A stretch of 64,000 bases of DNA from Novosphingobium sp. (GTDB taxonomy: Bacteria; Pseudomonadota; Alphaproteobacteria; Sphingomonadales; Sphingomonadaceae), in contig NZ_JADZAT010000006.1 of the NCBI RefSeq assembly GCF_020852455.1, forward strand, positions 119,385 to 183,384. The letters are read 5' to 3'. Below, piece after piece: positions 8,066 to 16,878 of this stretch; within the stretch, counting starts at the first letter, position 1; the number at the start of each line of letters is the position of its first letter. The translations under genes were made by a program, and so were the position numbers. The notes under the pieces are model-generated. The model saw nothing but the letters and a program-made list of their open reading frames with translations, was not told the origin of the DNA and did not search any database.

Positions 8066-8854
8066 CTAAGCCGTGGCTGTCTGACGGCCGAACAAAATCG
8101 CGCCCGCGCGCGGTGCGGGGACGCGCTCGGCCAGCTTGGCTTCGATGCCGCTGTACAAACGCTGAAGTGCGCGCGCGGCATCGCTGAGCGGCGCAAAGGT
8201 CCCAAGCGGTGCGCGTTGGACCGCCACCTGTTCCAGTTGGGTCGCATGAGGCACAATCGGCCAGCTTGCAGCCTGGCCTTGCCGCACGGCACGGTGCAAC
8301 GGCCTCCGCCCGTTATAGAGCGAAAGCACCGGCAACAACGGTGGATGGCGATGGTGGTGTCTGGCCAGTTCGCTTCGCAGCATATCCAGTGCACGAGCAG
8401 AAAGCGGACTGGGGGGCAGCGGTACAATCAGCAGATCCGCTGCCGCGATCACCTGGTCCGACACTTCGTTCAGCCCGGCCGGGCAATCAAGCACGATCCG
8501 TTCATGTTCACGCCCGAGCAAAGTCGCCATCTGAGCCAGCCGCTTGCGCTGGCCAAGCCGGGCCAGCTGTCCTGGCAAATGGCGCAGGCTTTCGTCCGAC
8601 GGCAACAGCGAGAGGCGTTTGTAGGCGGTTGGCTCGATCAGCTGGCGTGGCTTGCCTTCGCGTTGGAAGATTGCTGCGGCCCGCCCGCCCGGTACCGGTT
8701 CGCGCCCCAACAGGAACCCCGCCCCGCCTTGCGGGTCAAGGTCCCACAACAGGGTATTGCGCCCGCCAAGCGCGGCAAACCGCCAGGCAAGATCCACTGC
8801 CAAGGTGGTTTTGCCGACACCGCCCTTCATGCTGTAAATGGCGACAACCGCCAT
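8066..8854 (-). CDS. ParA-family ATPase
   Basis: 262 residues beginning right at the deviant Walker A motif (AIYSMKGGVGKTT, residues 5-17), with Walker A' / switch segment LLWDLDPQGGAGFLL and a hydrophobic Walker B strand RIVLDCPAGL. These are hallmarks of the ParA/MinD superfamily, which form ATP-driven dimers on DNA or membrane to segregate DNA or position protein complexes. No parB partner lies beside it, so this is an orphan ParA rather than a chromosome or plasmid partition pair; the cargo is unknown. A longer in-frame start exists but ATG 8854 matches family N-termini. Confidence 0.87.
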   Translation of the reverse strand: MAVVAIYSMKGGVGKTTLAVDLAWRFAALGGRNTLLWDLDPQGGAGFLLGREPVPGGRAAAIFQREGKPRQLIEPTAYKRLSLLPSDESLRHLPGQLARLGQRKRLAQMATLLGREHERIVLDCPAGLNEVSDQVIAAADLLIVPLPPSPLSARALDMLRSELARHHHRHPPLLPVLSLYNGRRPLHRAVRQGQAASWPIVPHATQLEQVAVQRAPLGTFAPLSDAARALQRLYSGIEAKLAERVPAPRAGAILFGRQTATA

Positions 8855-8992
8855 GTGCGCGACCCCAGACCCCTTTTCGAAGTTGGGTTCAGAATGCAGC
8901 AATCCATCCGATTCGCAATCAGGGCAATTGCGCTACCCCCAGTCCAGAATTGAACCAGTCTCGGGTCATATCTCGAGAGGGTCGGTGGAAGA

Positions 8993-9388
8993 TTATTTGA
9001 CCTGGCTGGCCGAAGGATCAGCCAGATAGTGACGGCAAGCCTTGAAGGCGGCATCAAAATGAGCCTTCGGATCCTTCGCTTCGATAATTTCGCGCTGAAA
9101 TTCGCTGACCTGGACCTTGAACATTGCGCGCATGGCGGGCTCATCCAATTTACGCTCTGCGAACAGTCGCTGCCCGGTTGCAACGAAAAACGCCCTGCCT
9201 GGCCCCTCCATTGAAGGATAGGCATCGGCCCCCGGTTGCTTCGTAAGCTGATCGCGCGCCAGCACCGAAAAGACCGCCGCGCAGCGAACCCGCGTGTCGA
9301 GATCGTCGCTCTGTGCTTCATCGGCCAGCACGGCGGCGGGGCTGGCAGCGACGGCCAGGGCGAACAGGCATATCGAGCTTTTGCGCAT
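8993..9388 (-). CDS. Hypothetical secreted protein
   Basis: 131 residues from ATG 9388. MRKSSICLFALAVAASPAAVLA is a signal peptide, so the product is periplasmic or outer-membrane associated. The mature part is helical and has two cysteines (in DTRVRCAAVF and KACRHYLAD) that could form a disulfide. No named domain recognised; small proteins of this pattern are common in Sphingomonadales. Divergent from the VOC gene with about 100 bases between. Confidence 0.7.
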   Translation of the reverse strand: MRKSSICLFALAVAASPAAVLADEAQSDDLDTRVRCAAVFSVLARDQLTKQPGADAYPSMEGPGRAFFVATGQRLFAERKLDEPAMRAMFKVQVSEFQREIIEAKDPKAHFDAAFKACRHYLADPSASQVK

Positions 9389-9494
9389 GAGCTGCCTTTT
9401 AAGGTCGCGGAGCTGAACCGCAACTACCGCGCACGATTGACCCGACGCGACCAGGCGATACACGTAGCGAATCGCAACTGATGGAGAGAGCGGC

Positions 9495-9872
9495 ATGTAC
9501 AGTCACAACATGGTCGGGTCGAACGACCTGGCCAAATCGAAAGCCTTCTATGACGCCACATTCAAGGCGATCGGCGGCAACGAAGCGATCCAGGATGACA
9601 AGGGTCGTCTGATCTACATGCACAATGGCGGGATTTTCCTGGTCACTGCTCCGATCGATGGCCAGCCGGCCTCTGCCGGCAATGGTTGCACGATCGGCTT
9701 TGCGATGGACAGCCCTGAACAGGCCGATGCCTGGCACGCGGCCGGCGTCGCCAATGGCGGCACTGCGATCGAAGATCCGCCGGGCGTTCGCGAAGGCGGG
9801 ATGGGCGCGCTCTACCTCGCCTACCTGCGCGATCCCGACGGGAACAAGCTCTGCGCGCTCAAGCGGATGTGA
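9495..9872 (+). CDS. VOC (glyoxalase/bleomycin-resistance) family protein
   Basis: 125 residues forming one vicinal-oxygen-chelate unit. It starts YSHNMVGSNDLAKSKAFYDATF, the usual first beta-alpha element, and ends with YLAYLRDPDGNKLCALKRM, the last strand that normally supplies a metal-binding glutamate or similar residue. The first metal position would be His at residue 4. Substrate is unknown. It overlaps the fdhD start by four bases (GTGA). Confidence 0.87.
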   Translation: MYSHNMVGSNDLAKSKAFYDATFKAIGGNEAIQDDKGRLIYMHNGGIFLVTAPIDGQPASAGNGCTIGFAMDSPEQADAWHAAGVANGGTAIEDPPGVREGGMGALYLAYLRDPDGNKLCALKRM

Positions 9873-10642
9873 GCGAGACCTTTGAAGTAAAGCCGGACGG
9901 CACCCGCCGCGCAATCACGCGCGCGTGGGTGCCCGAGGCACCGGTGGCGCTGGAATTCAACGGTCTGTCCTATGCCGTGATGATGGCCAGCCCCTCCGAT
10001 CTGGAGGATTTCGCCACCGGCTTTGCCCTGAACGAAGGGCTGGCAGCCGCACCTGCTGACATTTCCCACATTGCCGTGGCCGAGGTCGAGAACGGCTGGA
10101 TCGTGCGCGCGCACCTTTCGGGCCTGGGGATCGACAAGCTGACCGAACGGGTCCGCAGCCGCGTCGCGGAATCGAGCTGCGGCCTGTGCGGGATCGACAA
10201 CCTGGCCGAAGTGGCCCGCGCGCTGCCGACAGTCGCTCCGCATGCGGCGATCGAGCCTACAGCGGTATTTGCGGCGCTTGGCGCGATGCGCCCCCTGCAA
10301 CACCTCACCCACCAGACCGGTGCGGCCCATGCCGCAGCCTGGGCCAGTGAGGCCGGCGCAATCGGCCTGCTGCGCGAAGACGTGGGACGGCACAATGCAC
10401 TCGACAAGCTGGTTGGTGCCATGGCCCGGGCCGATCGGCCGCTGTCACCCGGCTTCGTGCTGTCGACCGCGCGTTGCAGCTATGAAATCGTCGAAAAAGC
10501 GGTGCGCGCCGGAGCGACAACGCTGGTCTGCGTTTCGCTGCCCACCTCGCTTGCAGTGGATCGCGCCCGAACGGCAGGACTCAGTCTGTGGGCACTGGCG
10601 CGCGATGACAGCGCCTTGCTGGTGAACGACGCCTCAGCGTGA
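9869..10642 (+). CDS. fdhD: Formate dehydrogenase accessory sulfurtransferase FdhD
   Basis: 257 residues starting with GTG inside the previous stop. FdhD takes sulfur from the cysteine desulfurase IscS and passes it to the molybdenum cofactor so that formate dehydrogenase becomes active. The catalytic loop SSCGLCGID with Cys104 and Cys107 is visible, as are GFALNEGL and LREDVGRHNALDKLVG, which bind the nucleotide end of the cofactor. No formate dehydrogenase gene is in the window. It ends 9 bases inside the convergent metW gene. Confidence 0.93.
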   Translation: MSETFEVKPDGTRRAITRAWVPEAPVALEFNGLSYAVMMASPSDLEDFATGFALNEGLAAAPADISHIAVAEVENGWIVRAHLSGLGIDKLTERVRSRVAESSCGLCGIDNLAEVARALPTVAPHAAIEPTAVFAALGAMRPLQHLTHQTGAAHAAAWASEAGAIGLLREDVGRHNALDKLVGAMARADRPLSPGFVLSTARCSYEIVEKAVRAGATTLVCVSLPTSLAVDRARTAGLSLWALARDDSALLVNDASA

Positions 10643-11224
10643 CAGCAGGAACACCGCGTGTTCGGCGCGCCAGGCGGCAGCAGCAGGGCCGATCCGCTTG
10701 TCACCCGAGAGGAACCATTCGCCTTCAACGCGGTAGCCCTTGTCGGCCACCAGCAGCCGGAAATCGCGCACCGTGACGTGATGGATATTGGGGGTTTCAT
10801 ACCAGGCGATCGGCAGCAAGCGCGTCACCGGCATCCGCCCGTTCCACAGCAGACTGGCGCGGACTTTCCAGTGCGCGAAATTGGGGAACGAGACAAAGGC
10901 CTTGCGCCCGACCCGCAGCAATTCGTCGAGCACCATGTCGGGACGCTTGGTGGTCTGCAGCGTCTGGCTGAGGATCGCATAGTCAAACGCCGCGTCGGGA
11001 TAATCGGCCAGGTCGGTATCGGCATCGCCCTGCATCACCGACAGGCCTTTGGCGACGCATTCCGCAACCCCGTGCGGATCGAGTTCCATCCCCCGCGCAT
11101 CAACCTGCCGCCCATCGCGCAGCACCGCCATCAGCGCACCGTCGCCGCAGCCGACATCGAGCACGCGAGAACCGGCCGCGACGTTTTCGGCGATAATCGC
11201 CAGGTCGGGACGCAGCGCGGTCAT
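10634..11224 (-). CDS. metW: Methionine biosynthesis protein MetW
   Basis: 196 residues of the small class I methyltransferase fold with the SAM-binding motif [12 protein letters not shown] at residues 21-32. MetW is the constant partner of MetX in proteobacteria and is needed for, or boosts, homoserine O-acyltransfer; its own enzymatic reaction is not certain. It overlaps metX by four bases (ATGA). [20 protein letters not shown] in the C-terminal half is characteristic of the family. Confidence 0.94.
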   Translation of the reverse strand: MTALRPDLAIIAENVAAGSRVLDVGCGDGALMAVLRDGRQVDARGMELDPHGVAECVAKGLSVMQGDADTDLADYPDAAFDYAILSQTLQTTKRPDMVLDELLRVGRKAFVSFPNFAHWKVRASLLWNGRMPVTRLLPIAWYETPNIHHVTVRDFRLLVADKGYRVEGEWFLSGDKRIGPAAAAWRAEHAVFLLSR

Positions 11225-12330
11225 TGCGAGAGGAACCCCTGGATCACCCGGTCAAGCGCGGGAACATCGAGCAGGAAACTGTCGTGGCCGAACGGCGCAG
11301 AGAGTTCGACGAAGCTGACCGGTGCACCCGCGGCGTTGAGCGCGTGAGCGATCGTGCGGCTTTCACTGGTCGGATAGAGCCAGTCGGTATCGAAGCTCAC
11401 CAGGCAGAACCGCGCCTTGCTGGCACGGAACGCATCGGCAAGCCGCCCGCCGTGTTCTTCGGCGAGGTCGAAATAGTCCATCGCGCGGGTGATGTAGAGG
11501 TAACTGTTGGCATCGAACCGGTCGGTAAAACTCAATCCCTGATGGCGCAGGTAGCTCTCGACCTGGAAATCGGCGTCGAAGCCGAAGGTCTTTTCGGTCC
11601 GGTCCTGCAACTTGCGACCGAATTTCTCGTGCATGCCCTCTTCGGACAGGTACGTGATGTGCGCCGCCATCCGCGCGACGGCCAGCCCGTTTTCGGGGCC
11701 CTTGCCCGATGGGTAATAGTCGCCGCCCTGCCACTTCGGATCGGCCATGATTGCCTGGCGGCCAACTTCGTGGAAGGCGATGTTCTGCGCGGAATGGCGC
11801 GCGGTGCTGGCGATCACCAGCACGGCACGGGTCCGTTCGGGCCAGTTGGCGGCAAAGCTCAGCGCCTGCATTCCGCCCATCGATCCGCCGACCACGGCAT
11901 GCAATTGCTCGATCCCCAGCGCATCGAGCACCGCCACCTGCGCGCGGACCATGTCGCGGATCGTGATCACCGGAAAACGCATGGCATAGGGCCGGCCATC
12001 GCCGTCGCTGCTGGCCGGGCCGGTCGAACCATAGCAGCCGCCCAGCACATTGGCGCAGATCACGAAGAACCGGTCGGTGTCGATCGGCAGGCCCGGTCCG
12101 ACCATCCGGATCCACCAGCCAGGCTTGCCGGTGATCGGGTGCGGGCTGGCGACGCATTGATCGCCGGTCAGCGCATGGAAGATCACCAGCGCGTTCGACT
12201 TGTCGGCGTTGAGCGTACCATAGGTCTCATAGGCCACCCGTACACCCGACAGGCTCTGCCCACCGTCGAGCGGCAGCGGAGCGGACAGTTCCAGCACCTG
12301 GCTGGCTGTGGTGATCGCCGGTTTGGCCAT
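11221..12330 (-). CDS. metX: Homoserine O-acetyltransferase (MetX)
   Basis: 369 residues from ATG 12330, an alpha/beta-hydrolase-fold acyltransferase that activates homoserine as its O-acyl ester, the first committed step of methionine synthesis. The nucleophile elbow [10 protein letters not shown], upstream [10 protein letters not shown] and [12 protein letters not shown], and the C-terminal histidine in [10 protein letters not shown] are visible. Whether acetyl- or succinyl-CoA is used cannot be decided here. Followed by metW with a 4-base overlap; divergent from hisC with only 67 bases between, where no SAM riboswitch could be recognised. Confidence 0.94.
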   Translation of the reverse strand: MAKPAITTASQVLELSAPLPLDGGQSLSGVRVAYETYGTLNADKSNALVIFHALTGDQCVASPHPITGKPGWWIRMVGPGLPIDTDRFFVICANVLGGCYGSTGPASSDGDGRPYAMRFPVITIRDMVRAQVAVLDALGIEQLHAVVGGSMGGMQALSFAANWPERTRAVLVIASTARHSAQNIAFHEVGRQAIMADPKWQGGDYYPSGKGPENGLAVARMAAHITYLSEEGMHEKFGRKLQDRTEKTFGFDADFQVESYLRHQGLSFTDRFDANSYLYITRAMDYFDLAEEHGGRLADAFRASKARFCLVSFDTDWLYPTSESRTIAHALNAAGAPVSFVELSAPFGHDSFLLDVPALDRVIQGFLSQ

Positions 12331-12375
12331 GGGCCGCGATTGGGGGACTACAAGCGGGCTGTCAATCGGCGAAAG

Positions 12376-12396
12376 GCCTGCTAAGGGCAGGCCCGC
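12376..12396. promoter_or_regulatory. Hairpin over the hisC ribosome-binding region
   Basis: A perfect 7-base inverted repeat (GGCCTGC / GCAGGCC, 5-base loop) sits in the short metX-hisC divergent gap and ends a few bases before the hisC ATG. It covers the only Shine-Dalgarno-like stretch (AGGGCAGG), so it could limit hisC translation. This is a structural observation only. Confidence 0.35.
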
Positions 12397-12397
12397 A

Positions 12398-13492
12398 ATG
12401 GCCAGCAAGCCCACCCCCAAGCCGTGGATCGCAGGAATTCACGCCTATGTCCCCGGCAAGTCCGGTGGTGATGGTATGCCCACGGTCAAGCTGTCCGCCA
12501 ACGAGAACCCGCTGGGCTGCAGTCCGCAGGCGCTCGACGCGCGGGCCAGCGCGGTCCATCCCTCACGCTATCCCGATGGTGACAGCACTGCGCTGCGCGC
12601 CGCACTGGGCAAGTTGCACGGGATCGATCCGGCTCGGATCATCATGGGGGCGGGATCGGGCGAGCTGCTGTACCTCGCCGCCAGTGCCTACGCCGGGCCG
12701 GGCGACGAAGTGCTGTTCTCTGAGTTCGCCTTTTCGCTCTATGACATTGTCGCGCGCCGCGCCGGTGCCGTTCCGGTCGAGGCTCCGGCCCGGGACTACG
12801 GCACCGATGTCGATGCACTGCTGGCCGCCGTCACCGAGCGGACCAGGGTGGTGCTGGTCGCCAATCCCAACAATCCGACCGGCACCTATTTGCCGAAGAG
12901 CGAGATCGCGCGGCTCCATGCCGGTCTGCCGGCCGACGTGCTGCTGGTGATCGACCTGGCCTATGTCGAATATGTCGATCCGGCGGACGATGACGGATCG
13001 ATGGCGCTGGCCGCCACTGCCCCCAACGTGCTCGCCACCCGGACCTTCTCCAAGGCCTACGGCCTGGCAGGCGAACGGGTTGGCTGGGGCACCGGCAGCA
13101 CCGAGTTAATCGAGGTGCTCAACCGCCTGCGCGGCGCCTTCAATGTCTCGAACGAGGCCCAGGCCATGGCCTTGGCCGCGCTGGAGGACCAGGCGTTTGT
13201 CGAACAGTCGCGCGGGCACAATGCCGCGGTGCGCGCGCGTTTCGTCGAACAGGTCGAGGCGTTGGGCAACCATGGCCTGCGCACGGTGCCGAGCGAGGCC
13301 AACTTCGTGCTGGTGCTCTTCGAAGGCAAGCTGACCGGCAGGGCCGCCTATGACGGGCTGGCCAGCGCCGGATACATGACCCGCTGGTTTTCTGTGCCGG
13401 GCTTAGATCGCGGGGTGCGGATCACGATCGGCACGCAGGACGATATGGACGCGGTTGCCCGGATCCTGCGCGAACTGGCGGAGACTGCGTGA
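12398..13492 (+). CDS. hisC: Histidinol-phosphate / aromatic aminotransferase (HisC type)
   Basis: 364 residues of the class I/II PLP aminotransferase family. The PLP-binding lysine is Lys219 in [10 protein letters not shown]; other conserved segments are [19 protein letters not shown] and RGVRITIGT with the substrate-carboxylate arginine. HisC makes histidinol phosphate; the copy coupled to tyrA in alphaproteobacteria is usually the one that also serves phenylalanine and tyrosine synthesis. Coupling to the next gene (stop overlaps its start) supports that reading. A longer upstream start is possible but would run back into the metX promoter region. Confidence 0.92.
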   Translation: MASKPTPKPWIAGIHAYVPGKSGGDGMPTVKLSANENPLGCSPQALDARASAVHPSRYPDGDSTALRAALGKLHGIDPARIIMGAGSGELLYLAASAYAGPGDEVLFSEFAFSLYDIVARRAGAVPVEAPARDYGTDVDALLAAVTERTRVVLVANPNNPTGTYLPKSEIARLHAGLPADVLLVIDLAYVEYVDPADDDGSMALAATAPNVLATRTFSKAYGLAGERVGWGTGSTELIEVLNRLRGAFNVSNEAQAMALAALEDQAFVEQSRGHNAAVRARFVEQVEALGNHGLRTVPSEANFVLVLFEGKLTGRAAYDGLASAGYMTRWFSVPGLDRGVRITIGTQDDMDAVARILRELAETA

Positions 13493-14403
13493 TGGGCTTC
13501 GAACGGGTTGCGATCATCGGCCTTGGCCTGCTTGGCGGCTCGATCGGGCTGGCCGTCAAGGAATTCCTGCCCGGTGCTATCACCACCGGCTACGACGCCG
13601 ATCCCGCCGCGCGCCTACGCGCTGCAGAGCGCGGGCTGGTGAGCCGGGTCTGCGACGATCCCGCCGAAACCGTGCGCAATGCCCAGTTGGTGATCCTTTG
13701 CGTGCCGGTCGGCGCGATGGGCGCGGCAGCACGCGAGATCGCTCCGCACCTGCCTTCAGGTGTGGTGATCAGCGATGTCGGCTCGTCGAAGGAAAGCGTC
13801 GCCAAGGCCCTGGCCGAAGCGCTACCCGGCCATGCGGTGATCCCCGCGCACCCGGTTGCCGGGACCGAGCGCAGCGGGCCGGATGCGGGCTTTGCCAGCC
13901 TGTTCCAGCAGCGCTGGTGCATCATCACCCCGCCCGAGGGGGCTGACCCGGAAAAGGTCGCAGCACTATCTGCCTTCTGGGAAGCGCTGGGGGCCAGGGT
14001 CGAGGTGATGGATGCGGCCCACCACGATCTGGTGTTGGCGGTAACCAGCCACCTGCCACACCTGATTGCCTATACCATCGTCGGCACCGCATCCGACCTT
14101 GAAGGGGTGACCGAAAGCGAAGTCATCAAGTATTCCGCCGGCGGTTTCCGCGATTTTACCCGGATTGCCGCGAGCGATCCGACCATGTGGCGCGACGTGT
14201 TCCTGTCGAACAAGGACGCGGTGCTGGAAATGCTGCAGCGCTTCACCGAAGACCTGACCGCGCTGCAGCGCGCAATCCGGGTCGGCGATGGCGAACAGTT
14301 GTTCGATCATTTCACCCGCACCCGCGCGATCCGGCGTTCGATCATCGAACTGGGCCAGGACGACGCGCGGCCGGACTTTGGCCGCAGCGATCACCAGGGC
14401 TAG
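13492..14403 (+). CDS. tyrA: Prephenate/arogenate dehydrogenase family protein
   Basis: 303 residues. Oxidative decarboxylation of prephenate or arogenate in tyrosine synthesis. The N-terminal Rossmann fold has GLGLLGGSIGLAV at residues 9-21; AHPVAGTERSGP holds the catalytic histidine, and the dimeric helical C-terminus includes ASDPTMWRDVFLSN. There is no chorismate mutase or ACT domain, so this is the short TyrC-like cyclohexadienyl dehydrogenase form. ATG 13492 and GTG 13489 are both possible; either overlaps the hisC stop. The gene ends 4 bases inside the convergent transporter gene. Confidence 0.92.
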   Translation: MGFERVAIIGLGLLGGSIGLAVKEFLPGAITTGYDADPAARLRAAERGLVSRVCDDPAETVRNAQLVILCVPVGAMGAAAREIAPHLPSGVVISDVGSSKESVAKALAEALPGHAVIPAHPVAGTERSGPDAGFASLFQQRWCIITPPEGADPEKVAALSAFWEALGARVEVMDAAHHDLVLAVTSHLPHLIAYTIVGTASDLEGVTESEVIKYSAGGFRDFTRIAASDPTMWRDVFLSNKDAVLEMLQRFTEDLTALQRAIRVGDGEQLFDHFTRTRAIRRSIIELGQDDARPDFGRSDHQG

Positions 14404-15656
14404 GACAGCAGGAATACCCCTGCGACCAGCCACATCACCGCAGTCGAAATCCAGCCACCAATCTCAAGTCTGCTTGAGATTGCAAATTCTCCCATGATTT
14501 TCCGGTTCTTGGCGATCAGCATCGTCACCACCATCAGCGGCGGGGCAAGCAGGCCATTGACCACGGCGGCCCAGTAGAGCGCTTTCATCGGATCGATCTG
14601 GACGAGGTTGAGCGCGATTCCAGCCAGCGTTGCAGCGGCGATCGCGCCGTAAAACGCCTTGGCTTCGCGCGGTTTGCGGTCGAGTCCCTCGGTCCAGCCA
14701 AAGGTCTCGCTCACCGCGTAGGCCGCACTCCCTGCCAGGATCGGGACCGCCAGCAGGCCGGTGCCGATGATCCCCAAAGCGAACAGCGCAAAGGCGAAAT
14801 CACCCGCAATCGGGCGCAGTGCCTCGGCCGCCTGGGCGGCGCTTTCGATATTGGTCACCCCGTTGGCGTGGAGCGTGGCAGCTGTGGCGATGATGATGAA
14901 CAGTGCGGTGAGGTGGGAAAAGCCCATGCCGACCAGAGTGTCGGTGCGAATTCGCCGCAGTTCCGCGCCGGCGCGGCGCGGCGAGACGTGCAAGGGCTTG
15001 ATATGGCGGCGATGTTGTTCTTCGACTTCCTGTCCTGCCTGCCAGAAAAACAGGTAGGGGCTGATCGTGGTGCCGAAGATCGCGACCAGCGCCATGGCAT
15101 GTTCGCGGTCAAAGGTGAACTGCGGGATCAGGATGTCCAAAATGGCGGTTTTCCAGGGCACATCGGCCACGAAAACCACCCCGATATAGGCGAACAGCGA
15201 CAAAGTGGTCCACTTGAGGATCCGCTCATATCGAGCGTAACTCAAGAACACCTCAAGCAGCACTGAAAGCACCCCAAAGGCGATGGTAAAAGCCAGCACA
15301 GGGCCCGGAACAACCAGGGCCAGCACCGCCCCCATCGCACCCAGATCCGCCCCCAGGTTGATCACGTTCGCGACCAGCAGCATCACCACCACCACCCTGA
15401 GCAACCACGGCGGATAGTGCTGGCGCAGGTTCTGGGCGATCCCCTTGCCGGTGGTCGCGCCGATCCGCGCACAGATCGCCTGGATCGAGGCGAGCAGCGG
15501 GTAGCCGAAGAACATCGTCCAGCCCAAAGTAAAGCCGAACTGCGCGCCGACCTGGCTGTAGGTCCCGATGCCCGAGGGATCATCGTCGGCCGCGCCCGTC
15601 ACCAGCCCGGGCCCCAGCACCTCAAGCGGTGACCGGCGAGGCTGCTTGCCGCTCAC
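14400..15656 (-). CDS. Nramp-family-like divalent metal transporter
   Basis: 418 residues and about eleven membrane helices in the LeuT-like Nramp arrangement. Nramp proteins take up Mn2+ or Fe2+ with protons across the inner membrane. The two unwound metal-binding helices are altered: helix 1 reads AADDDPSGIGTYSQVG instead of the DPGN form, and helix 6 reads TTISPYLFFWQAGQE instead of the MPHN form. A long cytoplasmic loop (QHRRHIKPLHVSPRRAG) follows helix 6. These changes place it in an Nramp-related branch with uncertain ion choice; Mg2+ is one option for related proteins. It overlaps plsC by four bases. Confidence 0.88.
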   Translation of the reverse strand: MSGKQPRRSPLEVLGPGLVTGAADDDPSGIGTYSQVGAQFGFTLGWTMFFGYPLLASIQAICARIGATTGKGIAQNLRQHYPPWLLRVVVVMLLVANVINLGADLGAMGAVLALVVPGPVLAFTIAFGVLSVLLEVFLSYARYERILKWTTLSLFAYIGVVFVADVPWKTAILDILIPQFTFDREHAMALVAIFGTTISPYLFFWQAGQEVEEQHRRHIKPLHVSPRRAGAELRRIRTDTLVGMGFSHLTALFIIIATAATLHANGVTNIESAAQAAEALRPIAGDFAFALFALGIIGTGLLAVPILAGSAAYAVSETFGWTEGLDRKPREAKAFYGAIAAATLAGIALNLVQIDPMKALYWAAVVNGLLAPPLMVVTMLIAKNRKIMGEFAISSRLEIGGWISTAVMWLVAGVFLLS

Positions 15657-16339
15657 ACCGGGTTCTGGGCGTTGATCGCGGCGTGCACCCGTTCCTCGAC
15701 CTCGCCCCTTGGCAGGCCGGGTGGCAGCGGATCATGGATCCGGTAGGTGATCGTGCCCGATCGCTTGAGCCAATGATGGTAGAGCGGCCCGGCATCGACC
15801 GAGATCGGCACCACCGGCAGCCCCAGCAGCTTGTAGATCCCGGCAAAGCCCGATTGCAGCGGCGGACAGGTGCCGTGCGGCACGCGGGTGCCTTCGGGGA
15901 AGATCATCAGCGAGCGCCCCTCCCCGGTAATCCGCTTGGCTGCAGCCATCATGTGCCGCAAGGCCTTGGCGCCCTGATCGCGCTGAACCTCGACCAGGCC
16001 ATAACGATCGCCGACCATGCCCCACAGCGGGATCCGCATCAGCTCCGCCTTGGCGAAGACCCCGGGGAACGGCACCACCTGCGGGATGTCGATCGCCTCG
16101 AAAAAGCTCTCATGCTTCATCGCCACGAAGACGGGTCCTTCGGGCAGCCTACCTTCAACCCTGATCCGGATCCCCAGCAGGTTGCGCATGCACCAGCGGT
16201 GATAGAGCGACCACGAATGGACCGCCTTCACAAAGGTCTGGCGCGAAGCAAGCAGCAGCGTCGCAACGCAGGCCAGCACCACGAAGACGCTGCCGATATA
16301 GAAGGCCGCATAAAAGGCCAGGTTGCGCAGCAGCCGCAT
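15653..16339 (-). CDS. plsC: Lysophospholipid acyltransferase family protein (PlsC-like)
   Basis: 228 residues from ATG 16339. An N-terminal membrane helix is followed by an acyltransferase domain: block I KHESFFEAID, block II GVFAKAELMRIPLWG, block III FPEGTRVPHG and block IV LPVVPISVDAG. It would transfer an acyl group to lysophosphatidic acid in phospholipid synthesis. The catalytic motif is HX4E rather than the usual HX4D, a conservative change also found in other alphaproteobacterial family members. It starts one base after the ydcF stop and overlaps the transporter gene. Confidence 0.9.
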   Translation of the reverse strand: MRLLRNLAFYAAFYIGSVFVVLACVATLLLASRQTFVKAVHSWSLYHRWCMRNLLGIRIRVEGRLPEGPVFVAMKHESFFEAIDIPQVVPFPGVFAKAELMRIPLWGMVGDRYGLVEVQRDQGAKALRHMMAAAKRITGEGRSLMIFPEGTRVPHGTCPPLQSGFAGIYKLLGLPVVPISVDAGPLYHHWLKRSGTITYRIHDPLPPGLPRGEVEERVHAAINAQNPV

Positions 16340-16340
16340 G

Positions 16341-16871
16341 TCAGAGCTCCGCCAACCGCGCGATGAACCGCGCGACCAGCTTGTGATATTCGACGAACAG
16401 CGTCCGCCAGCTGGGCTTGGTCGCCACGGCATCCTCGATCACCGCAACGCCGTCAGGCAGTTCGCTGCGCAGTTCACCGGCCGCGCGGCGCATGTGCCAG
16501 TCGCTGGTCACCAGCCGGATCGACTGGACCCGCTGCTTGCGCACCCATTCGGCGGTTTCGCGGGCATTGGACACCGTATCGGTGGCAGAATAGCCCAGCA
16601 TGACGCAGCACGCCATCTGCGTGGACGAAACATGGAACTGCGCGGCGAATTCGCCCGACTTGACCTCGCGGTAGACCCCCGAAACGAACATTCGCGGGGC
16701 CCAGTGGTTGTCGAGCACGGCCAGCCCGCGCTCAACCCGGCCGGCCGCGCCGGTCAGCACCACCACCGCATCGCTGCGCTCGGTTCCCGCCGGCTGCGGC
16801 AGAACCACCGCGAACCAGACAAAGCCCAGCGCCCAGGCCAGCAGGATCAATGAAAGCAAGCGGCGCAGCAT
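16341..16871 (-). CDS. YdcF family (DUF218) membrane-anchored protein
   Basis: 176 residues: one N-terminal membrane helix (LLSLILLAWALGFVWFAVV) and a DUF218 Rossmann-like domain with DAVVVLTGAAGRVERGL, FVSGVYRE, SNARETAEWV and LVTSDWHMRRA. Family members include SanA and ElyC, which affect envelope integrity and undecaprenyl-phosphate use; YdcF itself binds SAM in E. coli. Position between ftsX and plsC in a continuous operon fits an envelope role. Reaction unknown. Confidence 0.87.
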   Translation of the reverse strand: MLRRLLSLILLAWALGFVWFAVVLPQPAGTERSDAVVVLTGAAGRVERGLAVLDNHWAPRMFVSGVYREVKSGEFAAQFHVSSTQMACCVMLGYSATDTVSNARETAEWVRKQRVQSIRLVTSDWHMRRAAGELRSELPDGVAVIEDAVATKPSWRTLFVEYHKLVARFIARLAEL

Positions 16872-16878
16872 CGGGCCC

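Noticed and set aside
8066..8854. Chromosome or plasmid partition locus
   Set aside because: The ParA-like gene has no ParB gene or parS-like repeat next to it, and the neighbours are unrelated.
12331..12397. SAM riboswitch upstream of metX
   Set aside because: The gap is only 67 bases and shows no recognisable SAM-II or SAM/SAH core; the only structure is a hairpin oriented better for hisC.
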